From assembly GCA_020310875.1 (NCBI GenBank), contig CM035407.1:91355632-91419631 (forward strand): 64,000 bases of DNA. Reading direction: 5' to 3'. The position numbers and the translations under genes were made by a program. Numbering within the stretch: the stretch's first letter is position 1; every line of letters begins with the position of its first letter. Shown here piece by piece: positions 21,108 to 32,795 of this stretch. The DNA is from Ceratopteris richardii (Eukaryota > Streptophyta > Polypodiopsida > Polypodiales > Pteridaceae). Below the pieces are notes generated by a model. That model was not told the origin of the DNA, searched no databases, and saw nothing but the letters and a program-made list of their open reading frames with translations.

Positions 21108-22283
21108 ATGGCTCCATACTTGTTGAAGGGTATGTGGCATATCCTCAAATACATTACTTGATAGGTTTTTGAAGCATCTAGAGCCTCGTCTCTGGTCCAT
21201 AATATGAGATGCTTGTGTAGTCAATTGATAGCATGGCTTAGAGCACTTGGACATTTGAGGCATCTAGAATCTTGTATAAGAATAAGGATTTGAGATGCCA
21301 ATATGCTCGACTGACACCATAGCTCTAAGTAAATGGACTAGATACTAAACAAATACCTCTATCCTTGGATATGGAGGATATACTCTCACTCCGATTTCCA
21401 CACAGTGAATTGAATAAGGTGCAAACAAGGCATTTGAAGGTACACATTAAACAAAAATGGATCAACCCACGAAGCCTCTCCCCTCCAAATGGAGTTCTAT
21501 CAAAATGCATTTCATTGAGAGATACAGATATTTAAATGCCCATTACCACATGCATGAAAGTCTCCTTCAAAACCTCAAAGCCTCTTCATGCTAGCTTGAG
21601 ATTAAGAGAGGTAGCACTACAAAGACTCCAAAAAGGAAATTTTTCAAATCACGACATATTCGAACTCCATATGAAGTGGATTTGGATTGCAAGTGTCTTG
21701 AATATAAAGCTAAACAAGAGTATAGTAACATTCTTGACACGCCTCCCTTGACTATCACATCTATTGAGCATCTCTTAGATCACGATGTAGGTAGATATAT
21801 CCTCACTATACAAGGAAGCAAAGATAAACTATTACAAGATCCCCACCCATTGAGGATGTCAATTCATCCTAACAAGTTCCACTCAATCTTCTATAGATCC
21901 CTTAGAGGGCTTAGACTTAACACTTGAGTACGCTTAGATATAGAGAGCATGCAGACAAACATGCATTCCTTGGTTCAAATATGTAAGATGATGATGGGAT
22001 TCAAAGGATAAGACTACGTGATATCCTCTAAGTGGTTACACATATTACTAAAAATGCATCCTTTTATATTGATATACACATATTGTGGATGAAGCTAGGT
22101 CCCCTTGTGCATTTATTATGATTAAACTTCTATAGGATATAATTTGGCTCCTTCCATCCTTTCATTATACAACGAATCGAGCTTGTGTTATGTTCCATTC
22201 ATGTCACTTTCATTTTGTGTTTGCTTTTCTATTTTTATATATAGATAACAAAGTTTTACACCCTAAAGCCTCCATCAAATGTG

Positions 22284-22460
<177 letters not shown>

Positions 22461-22937
22461 AGGGCTAATGCTCTAGCAAGCAACGACACAGAGAGTGAGA
22501 TTCCGACCACATATGATTGAATACCGACGACATCTCACGCATGAGGGTAGCCCATGACCACATGATGGAGAAGAGGCACGCCCCCACCACTCGCGCAGCC
22601 TTCTTTCAAGAGGCACTCAGACCACTGCCGATGCACCACATACTCCACCCACCTCCACCTTTCATCAGTAGTTAGGATATACACACACTCCCCCATGGGT
22701 CCCCATGTATTAGGTGGCCATTATCTACAAAGTCAGAGCCACGCTTTCCCATGCACCACTACATTATCCCCACTACCCCCTCATCACCAAGTACACTATC
22801 CTTTGGCTGTTTTCAGCCTTTTTCAGCATACACAATTTTGTGTAGCAAGTATTTTTCCTTTTCATTTCTACACACGGTTTACTACAATTGTACATGGTTT
22901 TGTCTCATATGCCAAGTTTGACCTTTAGAAGACGTTA

Positions 22938-23088
22938 ATATAACTTTCTTCCTTCCTTTCTTTCTTTCTTTCTCTCTCTCTCTCTCCCTCCCTCCCTCGC
23001 CCCTTTCCTTTCCCTTCCCTTCCCTTCCCTTCCCTTCCCTCCCTCCCTCCCTTTCCCTCGCTCCCTCCCTCCCTCTCTCTCTCTCGCA
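22938..23088. repeat. Polypyrimidine tract (CTTT, CCCT, CTTCCC repeats)
   Basis: About 150 bases of almost pure pyrimidine on the plus strand, built from CTTT, CT, CCCT and CCCTT units, ending in a CTCTCTCTCGCAG string. It could form triplex or H-DNA. Confidence 0.9.
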
Positions 23089-23942
23089 GTCAGCCTTCAG
23101 CTTAAATTATGTATTGTGACGAGGCCTCTCAAGGGATAGGACAAGTTTACCGTAATAAGATTGGTATTTCTGCCCATAGTCTGGACACATGGAAGAATGC
23201 CATTGTGTGCGAGGATACGAGATTGAAAATGGTACTTGGAACTCAGATGGCTCCTGGAGCAACGAGCATCAACCGCATGTGAGCTTAAGATAAAGCCATT
23301 TATGGAAGAAGATACAGCTACTGCCGTCTGCGCGACCATCCTTCTCCTTCCTTCACTCTACTCGATAAATTACCCAAAATGCACGAGGAGTCTGGTAAAA
23401 CGTAAGGGTCACATGCTCAGGTTGCGCATTCTTACTATCGTCGATGTCGCCGCAAAATGCCTGCAAATATTCGCCTGTGAGAGAGTCCTCGCCGTCTCCA
23501 GGACTCATGTAGCAGATTCTCCTTTACAGCTTTAGTGACATTCCTAGTGTATCTATGATCACTTAGTATGATCAATCGGGTTACACAGAATCTCCTAATG
23601 CGTTCTTCGCTTTTTTTTTATGCTTGAATTTTTTATCGAGAAGGACCATCAACTATCTCTTTCGGTTAGCACACCCACACACACTAAAACTGCTAAAAAT
23701 GAAGAGGTGTATGAAGCAAGGACATTATGTGAAGACACACAAGTGAATTTGCCTAGAGACATAGATCTTAGATTGATGTTTAGGGTTGAACGTTCAATTC
23801 TTTTCATAACCATAACATAATAAAGACACATACTAGTGGTCCCTCCAAAGGACGTAGATCCCATATTTTTGTCTTTGGGTTTGAAGATCGAATCCCTATC
23901 GAAAGCATAATACTTGAATAAATACATATAATAGTGGGCTTG

Positions 23943-24568
23943 TGTCAAGAGGAAGGGAAAAGAGTAGATAGCTCTTCCACACTCACATACTCACGAACAA
24001 CAAGAGTGGAGCAGATAAGAATGGAGGCAAGAAGAAAAGACTATTTATTTTTTATCTACAATGGACTATATGTAGAATGACATCTACAATAACATAAAAA
24101 GTTGTTCTAGTATATAAAATAATGTACTTAATAGTGATTGAGCTTGCTTGATATGTATGACATCACTCTCTATAGGTAAGATATGTCGATGAAGTCCAAT
24201 AAAAATTTGTATGGAACATATCTTCATAGGCACAAGTGCATATCCATGTAACCACCACATATGCAAGAAATATAAGAAAAGAAATGAAAAAAAAAATCAC
24301 ACATCATGTCTTGAGCTTGATATCTCAACAATCCCCCTCGAGCTCAACATCATCTCTTTGTACTACCACCATTCACTAAAAGCTCTTCATCTTCTCTTTC
24401 ATGTGCTTTGGTAAAAATATAAACAATGTTTTTAGTGGTCAAGTGGTGGACACAACTTTTTTCAAAAATTTGTAGCTTAGATTGATTGTAAATATTTTTG
24501 TATATGACGGAAGAATCTTCCCATGAAACCTCACACGAGAAGTAGCTAAGAAATGGATAGGTTTTCAA
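23943..24568 (-). mobile_element. Copia G: 3' remnant (RNase H tail, polypurine tract, LTR)
   Basis: On the minus strand, the frame around 24350-24568 ends with HLTTKNIVYIFTKAHERED, the usual last segment of copia RNase H. The polypurine tract CTCGAGGGGGAT (24331-24342) follows, then an LTR at 23943-24330 starting TGTTGAGATATC and ending CTCTTGACA. The rest of the element is not visible upstream. The LTR end resembles that of copia F's 5' LTR. Confidence 0.65.
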
Positions 24569-26535
24569 ATCCTTTGATATATTTCAATTTTATGTAGAGT
24601 GATGTATGAGGGGGGACATTATTAAAAGTCCATTCCCTCAAATTGTGAAGAGTTTTTGCATCTATGAGTAGTGAGCTATTCTTCTTGCAAAAATTCACGC
24701 ACAAAGTCTTGTTCTCTTTCTCAGGTGTGATTCTCGTATGTTCTATGGCTTGTAACAATTGATTCTTGCATCCATTATTGCTATTTACCTTGAACCTCTT
24801 TGTTTGTGATGATTTATTTTATTTTCAAGCTCCAATCCCATTGAGCCCATGTACATGGTTTACATGTTCATCTTCATGTCGTGTTTCCCCATATCTACCC
24901 CCTTAAGAAGTCTCATAGGAGGTCATCTCAAGGGTGGGAAATCGTGTATAAAGTGCCTCTACCGTGTGCACCAAACTTCTAAACCATCACTCCCTGACAT
25001 CTAACATCATTTAAGTTACTTAAGTTCAGATAATGCTTCCTCTTTGTAGTAATAATGTGAAAGACATGTGTAAAATGTCAAGCTATCTAAATTTGGCATT
25101 ACTAAGTGGAGATAATAAACCATACACATCATATGGAAAATAGAAAAGAGTGCCATAAAAACTGATTGTGAACCCCTCTAGAACCAACATGATAAACTTG
25201 CCCTCATGCCATTCTAGGTATCCCTAACCTTGAGTGTACTCATAGTAATAGTTTTTGCCTCAACCATCCTCATTTCCTATGAAAATCCATCATCCTATTC
25301 CACACATAAGACATTCAAAATAATATAATGAAATCTCTACATCCTACTATCCAAGGAGTCTTTGGTTTTCATCCATAAATAAATTGGACTAAGTTCCTTC
25401 AAGAATATATAGTGGCATTGTGATGCAAGCTTCAATACACTCCTCTCCCCTTTAGTTTGCCATGTGAATGCATAAGCATTACTTTTGTGAGATTTAGATA
25501 ATCCTAGAGCATTAACCTTAGTAATCGGTGATTTTTCATTATCATCGTGGAAAAACATCAAGTAAGATTTTGATGCTTCTATGCATCAGATTTAACCCAT
25601 GTCCTAAAAACTGAAAAGACAAGATCGGTACTCTATTTCCAAGCTCTTAAAAGCCAATGTCTAGAATTTCTCGTCTAGTCAAAGACCATCACTAGAAATA
25701 ATGAGTTTTGCCCTAAAATCTTCATGTGAGAATCAATCCAGCCACTATGGCTATCATATGTCCCTTTTGCCTTTGATAGAATAGCATCACTCCTATCTAA
25801 TCAATATAGAGAGTTTTTAAACACTCTCTATCTCATATAAGGTAAAGTATTCTTCACTAACTTTGAGATAAGACATAAATATCTTCTAAAAGTACCTAAT
25901 CCTTACATAAGTACTAAGATGAAAATAACCATCTTTGTATTGAAAGTGTATAAGTTTCCTAAACTTTTCTAAGTTTGAGATCATCCAATCTCCCCAAGGT
26001 ACATAAGATCTATGTATCTTTTGGAATTATCGATCCTTACCAATGTTTTCATAGTTTGGAAAGTGGATTTATAAGTTAATCCCATTCATATATTTGCAAC
26101 GTTATTAATTTAGGAAAGCAAGAATCATAAGATCTATGTATAAGTTTCCTACACAAATGCATTCTCAATCACACAAAATAGTGGAATTTGAATCCTTCAG
26201 GTGCTTTGTGGTGTCTTGATTTTTAGGAAAACACAAAATCATCAAGCATATGATTAGTTCTTTTCTCATATATGCGATCACATGTTCTATTTTAACTATA
26301 ATCCAAAAGAATTATAGATCAATGTTCAAATATGCTTCCCTTGGGATGATGTCCATAACCCATTGCTCAGTGCATCCTCCCCAATTCGTAATCCATGTCG
26401 AACATACCTAGTGGTGAAGTAAATAATGTTTTCAAATATAGATGTGCACATACAAACACCAAATTTAGTTCCCATACATTTTAATCGAGTCAATGATACA
26501 TATTTACTTACTTTGGCTTCTCTCCACCTCATTAT
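24569..26535. other. No gene recognised
   Basis: AT-rich sequence. Minus-strand frames at 24546-24758, 25337-25561 and 26326-26532 give translations I do not recognise. They might be very decayed copia internal sequence linked to remnant G, but no motif supports this. Confidence 0.4.
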
Positions 26536-26761
26536 TGTGGATATATTTAGGTAGTGATGTGTGTGAATGATCTAGGACCGCGGGGGCACTTTTTTCCCTC
26601 TTTAGGAGGTTTTTTTCCCCGGCTTGTATATATGCCTATTGCCCTAATGGGCTACTTATCTTTGTACATTCTCTAGTAATACATTCATTGTGTGTTGTGT
26701 TAGAAGCTTCTTCTTCTTCCTTGTGTTGTTCGCGTGCTTTCGTAGACGTCTAACTCCAACA
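26536..26761 (+). repeat. 5' LTR of copia E2
   Basis: 226 bp, starts TGTGGATATATTTAGG and ends TCTAACTCCAACA. It matches LTRs at 54617-54842 and 59384-59613 in the opposite orientation. Confidence 0.85.
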
Positions 26762-26763
26762 CT

Positions 26764-26775
26764 TGGTATCAGAGC
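26764..26775 (+). promoter_or_regulatory. Primer binding site of copia E2
   Basis: TGGTATCAGAGC, an exact complement of the plant initiator Met-tRNA 3' end, two bases after the LTR. Confidence 0.9.
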
Positions 26776-26959
26776 AGGTCGCCGCTTCATCTAGGGCGTC
26801 ATCTACACCTCTCTGGTTGCAGTCTCAGATTCGCACAAAATTTGGTGGGCATACTCAGGCTATTTTCAAGATCAAAACTGCTTCTCTCTGTAATATGCCG
26901 AAGTCGCGATCTGAGCTCGTTTTGGCCTTCGAACGCACTATCACAGTGCTTGTGTAGGC

Positions 26960-27735
26960 TATTTCGTCTTTTTGTGCCAAAGGTATATACCAGCAGAAGG
27001 TGTCGAAGATGATGATATTCTGCATATTTATGTTCGTGCTACGGTTTCTACTGCACATACTGCAGAGCAAAATCATTGGGATGGCATAGATTCCTAGACA
27101 CATGCATTGATAGCTTTGTCTGTCAAACATGCCATTATTCCTCACACTCACTCTTGCAGAACAGCTAAGGATGCTTGGGATACACTTACCATATTGTACC
27201 AAGCTAGGAATGAGCCTCGTCTTGCTTACCTCCGAAAACAGTTGGAGAGTGAGCACATAAATGAAGGTGATTCTAGGGACATTTTTCTAACGAAGATCAA
27301 AGACTTGAAGGAACAGTTGATTTCTGCTCATGAGGTTATACCAGATAGCTCACTTGTGTAGACCGTTCTGAATGGTCTTCCTGATTCATATCAAAGTTTT
27401 GCTTCTATTCTTCGGTTGATGATGAAAGGCAATCCAAATGCCGTGTCATTTGAGGAGTTAGTCTTTGTTCTGTTCCGAGAAGATAAGTCCAGACAGAACA
27501 AGTCCATTATGCATGTTGCAGATCAAGCTTTCCTGGCTAGTCAGAAGGGCAAAGGAAAATGGAGCTCTTCAACTAGTAAGCAGAATTCTGCTAATTCTGC
27601 ACAATCAAAGAGGGAAGACAAAGATGAAAAGAAATCAGAAAAGTAGAAATTCTTTTGTAAGTACTCTAAAGGAAATGATCATATCATAAAGAACTGTCCA
27701 AAACTGGCTGCTAAAGAGGCAAAGAAGAAAGAGGT
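26960..27735 (+). pseudogene. Copia E2 gag (N-terminus deleted)
   Basis: Frames 27107-27361 and 27416-27646 carry the UBN2-like DAWDTLTILYQARNEPRLAY region and the basic linker. A TAG at 27359 interrupts it. The knuckle reads CKYSKGNDHIIKNC, so the second cysteine is lost. Confidence 0.75.
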
Positions 27736-27739
27736 TGGA

Positions 27740-28753
27740 ATGTTTGTTGCAGAGGCCTCTACACCAAAAACAGAGTCTGCTAATCTTGTGCAGGAAGAAG
27801 AATGGGTGTTTACTATTGTTTGCAGTTTTGACCCATCTTCTCACGAGCAGTGCATGTCTCTAGTAGACTCATATGTTTGGTACTTTGACACTGGCATGAC
27901 CAAACATATTAACTCGAAGCACAATTTCTTCTCTTCACTCGAGCCTACCCCTACAGGGAATACTGTTACGTGCGCCGATAACTCCTCTTATCCTGTTATG
28001 GGAGTTGGTAAGATCATTTTGACTACTACTAATGGTAGTTCTTTCACTTTGTCAGATGCTTTGTTTGTGCCAGGGATCAAGAAAAATCTGTTATCAGTTT
28101 CTGCATTAGCCAAGATTGGCTTGGTTGTGAAATTTGTTGATGACAGATGTACAATTCATGATCTGTCAAATGGCAATGTGATTATTGCTTTTGGCATTTT
28201 ATGTTGTGTGCTATATAAGCTCATGTACTATGAAAGATCTGTAAATGATTCGGCATGTGGAGTACATGATTCTCAGGCTATGTCAGATGCAAAGCTTTGG
28301 CATGCACGCTTTGGTCATCTGAGTTTTGCTAGTTTGGTACGCATGCAGAAATTTGAAATGGTGTCCTCTTTGCCCAAACTTGAGACACCTAGAAAACATG
28401 TTTGTGAAGGTTGTATTTTGGGCAAAATACAGCGTTATTCCTTTCCAAAAGATGGTTCAGTTTGGGCTACTCAGAAATTGCAGCTTGTACATAGTGATCT
28501 ATGTGGTCCTATGCAGACACCTTCTTTTGGAAATTATCTTTACTTCGTGACTTTCATCGATGATTTTTATAGGCATGCATGGGTATATCCATTGAAGGCA
28601 AAGTCTGAAATGTTCATGTGCTTCAAACAGTTTTTGGTTTTGGCTGAAAATCTGTCAGCATGTAAAATGGGCACCCTCCATTCCGATCGAGGGAGGGAAT
28701 ATATCTCTTCTGATTTCAATGCATTTTTGCCTGAACATGGGATAAAACACTAG
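27740..28753 (+). pseudogene. Copia E2 protease and integrase N-terminal half
   Basis: An open frame of 337 codons. The protease active site is WYFDTGMTKHINSKH. GAG-pre-integrase follows (KLWHARFGHLSFASLVRMQK, then CEGCILGKIQRYSF), then the integrase core with HSDLCGPMQTPSFGNYLYFV and SDRGREYISSDF. It ends at a TAG just after HGIKH. Confidence 0.8.
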
Positions 28754-29601
28754 TGTACAGTGCTATATACACCTCAACAGAATTGTGTTACTGAACAAAA
28801 GAACAGGTCACTCATGGAGACGGGAGGTGTATGGTCAAGAATCAGGCTTTACCACATAGTTTCTGGCTTGAGGATGTCATGTGTGCAGCATATGTAGTTA
28901 ACAGGTGTCCCACTAAAGCGCTACAGTCTATCACTCCATATGAGGCTTGGCATGATCGCAAGCCATCTGTTGTTGATCTGCACGTTTCTGGTTGTTTGGC
29001 ATATGAATTAGTGCATGAACAACATCACAAAAAATTGGATGATAAATTAGTAAAATGTATTTCTATTGGGTACATTTCTGAAAGTAAAGGCTATCGTCTA
29101 TATCATCCACAGACTAAACACATTTTGGTTAGCCGTGATGTTGTTTTTGTGGAAGATGCTATTCAGCCATTGCTTTCATGTACCAAGGAGACATCTGTTA
29201 GCTCCAAAGACACGTATGATACTTTGCTTCCTCTTTTTATAGGTAGACAGTCTAGTGCTTTTCCTAATGAGGCAACTTCTCAGCCTTTGGAGGTTTCATG
29301 TGATGATGCAGATCGTCCCATTTCTGATACAGATTTACATGATGCACTTGTTGATGAGAGAGCTGATATTGAGGAGGCAAAAATTATGCCAAAATGGATG
29401 GTGCAAACTTTGTGTGACAGCAAATTAGATGCACCTTTGTCATATCGTATTTGTTCAAGCTATCATAGTGCCTCTTTTGCATCAGATTGTTATGCTATGG
29501 GTACATCTAGTCTCTGTGATGAGACTCAGCCAGTTTCGTTTGATGAAGCACAAAGTTCTGATGGATGGCTACAATGCAATCTGAATATGATGCTATTATG
29601 A
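28754..29601 (+). pseudogene. Copia E2 integrase C-terminal half and linker
   Basis: After shifts near 28755-28830 the frame 28831-29601 encodes SFWLEDVMCAAYVVNRCPTK, YEAWHDRKPSVVDLHV and KGYRLYHPQTKHILVSRDVV, then an acidic linker toward RT. Confidence 0.75.
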
Positions 29602-30241
29602 AAAATGGTACCTGGTCTTTATGTGACTTACCTCCTGGCAAGAAGGCCATTGGCACTTAGTGGGTATACAAGCTGAAGCATAAGCCTCATGGAACAGTTG
29701 ACAGGTATAAGGCTAGGCTTGTTGCAAAGGGTTAAACGCACGAAAGAGGCATTGATTTTGATGAGACCTTTGCACCTACATGTCGTATGACTACTGTTTG
29801 GAGCATCTATACACTTGCAGCCCATCATGGTTGGAATGTACATTAGTTGGACATTTCTAAATGGCCACTTGCATGAAGAAGTGTATGTTTTTTAGCCCCG
29901 TGGTTTTGTGCAAAAAGGGCATGAAAACCAGGTGTGCAGGTTAAAGAAGCCATTATATGGTTTAAAGCAAGCGACCATGTGCTTGGTATGAGAAGATACA
30001 TGCCTATCTGATTGCACATGGTTTTGACAACAGTCCAACTAAAAGCACCTTATATGTTAAGCTTGCTAATGATGTACTTCTCATCATTGTGGTTTATGTT
30101 GATGACATGTTGCTCACTGGTCCTCATGAGAGGCTTATTGCTGATTTTAAGGCTGATTTGCATGCCTCATTTGAGATGTCTGATTCGGGGCATTTGCATC
30201 ACATTTGGGCATTCAATTTATGCACATTGATGGTGGAATGG
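29602..30241 (+). pseudogene. Copia E2 reverse transcriptase, first part
   Basis: Broken frames contain RYKARLVAKG-like and GIDFDETFAPTCRMTT sequence. The catalytic YVDDMLLTGPHERLIADF lies near 30100. A small deletion removes part of the LDIKTAFLNG block near 29855. The sequence is cut at the Gypsy-T insertion. Confidence 0.75.
30237..30241 (+). repeat. Target-site duplication of Gypsy-T (left)
   Basis: AATGG; repeated at 46429-46433. The uninterrupted homologous site in E3 (GGTGGAATGGATTT near 49265) confirms the join. Confidence 0.93.
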
Positions 30242-30892
30242 TGTTGGCAGTAGCCAGAGGCATAGAAGACACAGAAGCATGTAAAGGCAGAGCAGGGAGC
30301 CAGTCGGATCTTTTTTCAAAAGAATTATGTTTTAAAATACTTTTCAAAAACCTCCAACATTGATTTTTATCACTATTGTAACATATGTAACATAGAAAAA
30401 CCCTTTTCTTAATTTCTAGCTCCATTTTGTGCAAGCCGAGGAGTCCTCGAGCTTGAGGAGCATAGGTAAAATGAGCATATCAATTTTGGTTATTTTTAGA
30501 CACCGTTTACCCTCTCAAATAGCGCATAGGACCTATTTTTTTAACTATGCCGGTCACTATATGTGAAACCGGTCAAAACTAGTCTAGAAACTATAAAAAG
30601 AGCTAGAGAGCTCATTTTTGGGGGTTAGCTTGTTTGAGTAGAGAAGAGCTTAGAGCTATTTTGAGCTTGTAAGAGTGTTCTTGAGTAATAGAGTTGATTT
30701 CTCACCTTCCATTGTGTCTTGCTTGTCTCTTCGTAGTGTGTGTGTATGTGTGTGTGCATCTCTATGCTTCTCACCTTCACTCTCACTTCATTTCACATTC
30801 ACGATCTTCATATCACTCCTATCTCTTCCGCGGATTGACATTAAGGAGGTGGAGCTTCTTAACGTGGTTCTCACCATTGTGCCAGAGCAACA
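30242..30892 (+). repeat. 5' LTR of Gypsy-T
   Basis: Starts TGTTGGCAGTAGCC, ends GCCAGAGCAACA. It contains CTATAAAAAG at 30591-30600 as a TATA candidate and a TG-rich stretch near 30738. Confidence 0.95.
30592..30599 (+). promoter_or_regulatory. Candidate TATA box in the Gypsy-T 5' LTR
   Basis: TATAAAAA at the expected mid-LTR position. It is conserved in the 3' LTR (46132-46139) and as a decayed TGTAAAAAG in the related LTR near 60575. Confidence 0.6.
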
Positions 30893-30899
30893 CCAAATT

Positions 30900-30917
30900 T
30901 GGCGCTGTTCCCGGGGA
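30900..30917 (+). promoter_or_regulatory. Primer binding site of Gypsy-T (Asp-tRNA type)
   Basis: TGGCGCTGTTCCCGGGGA matches the plant Asp-tRNA 3' complement (TGGCGCCGTTGCCGGGGA) at 16 of 18 positions, seven bases after the LTR. This primer is used by Athila-like elements. Confidence 0.75.
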
Positions 30918-31133
30918 TCGAGTCTAGGACGAATGTGTGATGGTAAGAGTATAGCAAGAAGTGGCGTTGGAAGGTAAAAATTTCAATTTTTGTTGTTGTT
31001 TTTAGTTAGTTTTTAGTGTTTTTCACCTCCCCCACACTCCATCTTCATCACCGCATCATCATCTTCATCTCCAAAAAAATCAGAAAATTCACCATATCCA
31101 CGCATTCTCCTCATTTCCCCTCATTTGTGCATG

Positions 31134-31154
31134 TGCGAGAGAGAGAGAGAGAGA
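31134..31154. repeat. Short GA microsatellite in the Gypsy-T leader
   Basis: GAGAGAGAGAGAGAGAGAG run in the leader; no coding significance. Confidence 0.8.
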
Positions 31155-31276
31155 GCTTTTGTGCTTGTGTGTATCTGTGTGTTTTTGAGTTTTCTTGCAG
31201 GTACAGAGCTCCAGTGCATCAGGAAAGCTTGGAAAAGGTAAAAATTCACTTTCTGTCAGAAATCTTCCGAGTGTGT

Positions 31277-32000
31277 CAGACCATCGCGATGGTCTGCCAA
31301 GTTCGGTAATTTTGGTAAGCGACCACACCACGAGGTAGGCAACACACGCGTATGCACGAATCCACAGACGCATCTCAAAAATTTGCATTTTGGTGGACCA
31401 TCGCGATGGTCTCAGACCATCACGATTGTGTCACACCATCGCGATTGGCTCACGCCATCGCGACGGCTCGGCCGGACCATCGCGACGGTCTCACGCCACC
31501 GCGACGGTTCACTTGAACCATCGCGACGGTCCTTGACCATCGCGACGATCCCGTCGACCCCACACCATCGCGATTGGCCCATGCCATCGCCTCGATAGTG
31601 CCACGTGGCAAGCTAGACCATCGCGATTGCTCACTAGCCACGCCATTGCGACGAGACCCTTACAACATCGCGACAGCTCGAAATTTGGACCATCGCGATC
31701 GGCTCACGCCATCGCATCTGTGACCATCGCGATGGTTCATTTCGGACCATCGTGACGGTTCACGTTGACCGTTGACTGACGCCATCGCGATTGTTCACTC
31801 AGTCGGACCATCGCGACGCCTCACCCCGACCATCGCGATTGCTCACATTTAGACCATCGCTACCGTGCACTTCAGACCATCGCGACGGTTCACGCACACG
31901 CCATCGCGACGGTTCGCGCACACGCCATCGCGACGGTTCGCCTAGACCATCGCGACGGTCCCAGACCATCGCGATCATCTCAGACCATCGCGATTGCTCA
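31277..32000 (+). repeat. Palindromic ATCGCGAT motif array in the Gypsy-T leader
   Basis: At least 21 exact CATCGCGA units and about seven one-base variants lie within 724 bp, most as GACCATCGCGAYGGT, with irregular spacing (commonly 17-35 bp) and spacer words such as TTCACG and GCTCAC. The first copy is a perfect 20-bp palindrome, CAGACCATCGCGATGGTCTG (31277-31296). The block is rich in CpG in otherwise AT-rich surroundings. It precedes gag and has no credible long frame. The role is unknown; RNA dimerisation or packaging, or protein binding, are possible. A decayed version exists in the related unit near 61170-61340. Confidence 0.93.
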
Positions 32001-32795
32001 CCCAAACGCAAATTTTAGGGTTTCAATTTTTGGCCAATTTTGGGGCTATTTTTGGGAAATTTTTGGGTGATTAGACTCAGAGGAGATCCCTTAGCTCATA
32101 TTTGGAGAAAAACCTGTTTGTGAGTTTTAACCCCCGAGGGCCTGAACGCTCATATCTTTCTCATCCGAGGTCCGTTTTTGGAGCTTAATAGCTCGTTAGA
32201 AAGCTCTTGACGAGTACTACGTGACCATCTGTGGGACTAGGAAAGAAAGGGGGCCTTGGGAAGAAAATTTTTGCCAAACGTTAAGGGACTTTAAAAGTGT
32301 ATAAACTCAAGTGCTTGATCATCCATTTGTGATATTGGTCTAATATTGGATTTTTTCAGGTTTTGCAAGGGCAATCAAGGGCAAAAAAAGCAAGCCAAAG
32401 CAAGGCAGAGAAGGGCATAAAGCTTGGGAAGCGCGGCTTCTTGGGCATCAAAGCAACCAGAAAAGCTGACTCGAGGTTGGAAGATTACTCAACCCCCTCA
32501 ATCAATTCTTAGCTTAGGATAAACGTTAGCATTGTGGATTAACGACGATAGGAACGCCTCAAGTTCAAGAGAATTAAATTTATCAAGTTCAAGACTAAAG
32601 TAAAGGTGTGTGATACGAAAACCTAAAGGAAAGAACATAAGTCTGACGGAATGAGAACTCAAAGTACCACAGAAAGTCGAATTCCTGATGCATACATCAA
32701 GACAAGAATCTAAAGAAATTTAAAAAATCAAGAAAGTAATAACAAAGAATCTTTGTCGATCTGATCGTGTACTGAGTGTACAAGGAAGAAAATTA
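32001..32795 (+). other. Gypsy-T leader between the palindrome array and gag
   Basis: Non-coding. It is A/G-rich after about 32380, with many AAAGCAAGC-like strings. No frame or domain is seen before the gag ATG at 32796. Confidence 0.6.

Larger units (their letters stand above)
26536..30241 (+). mobile_element. Copia E2, 5' part (interrupted by Gypsy-T)
   Basis: 5' LTR 26536-26761, primer site 26764-26775, gag, protease, integrase and the first two-thirds of RT. At 30241 the RT reading is cut by the Gypsy-T LTR and resumes at 46429. The N-terminal half of gag was lost by an internal deletion near 26985. The family order (gag, protease, integrase, RT, RNase H) is that of Ty1/copia. Confidence 0.85.

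Noticed and set aside
23097..23535. A host gene exon after the polypyrimidine tract
   Set aside because: Despite an acceptor-like CTCTCTCGCAG, all forward frames close within about 20 codons or lack recognisable content.
31277..32000. CRISPR-like repeat array
   Set aside because: Repeat cores are about 12-16 bp, spacing is irregular, spacers are themselves repetitive, and the context is a plant retrotransposon leader.
31383..32018. Open frames with SRWS/HRDG repeats across the palindrome array
   Set aside because: They arise because the DNA motif is repeated without stops in some frames. They start and stop with the array, occur on both strands and lack any domain.
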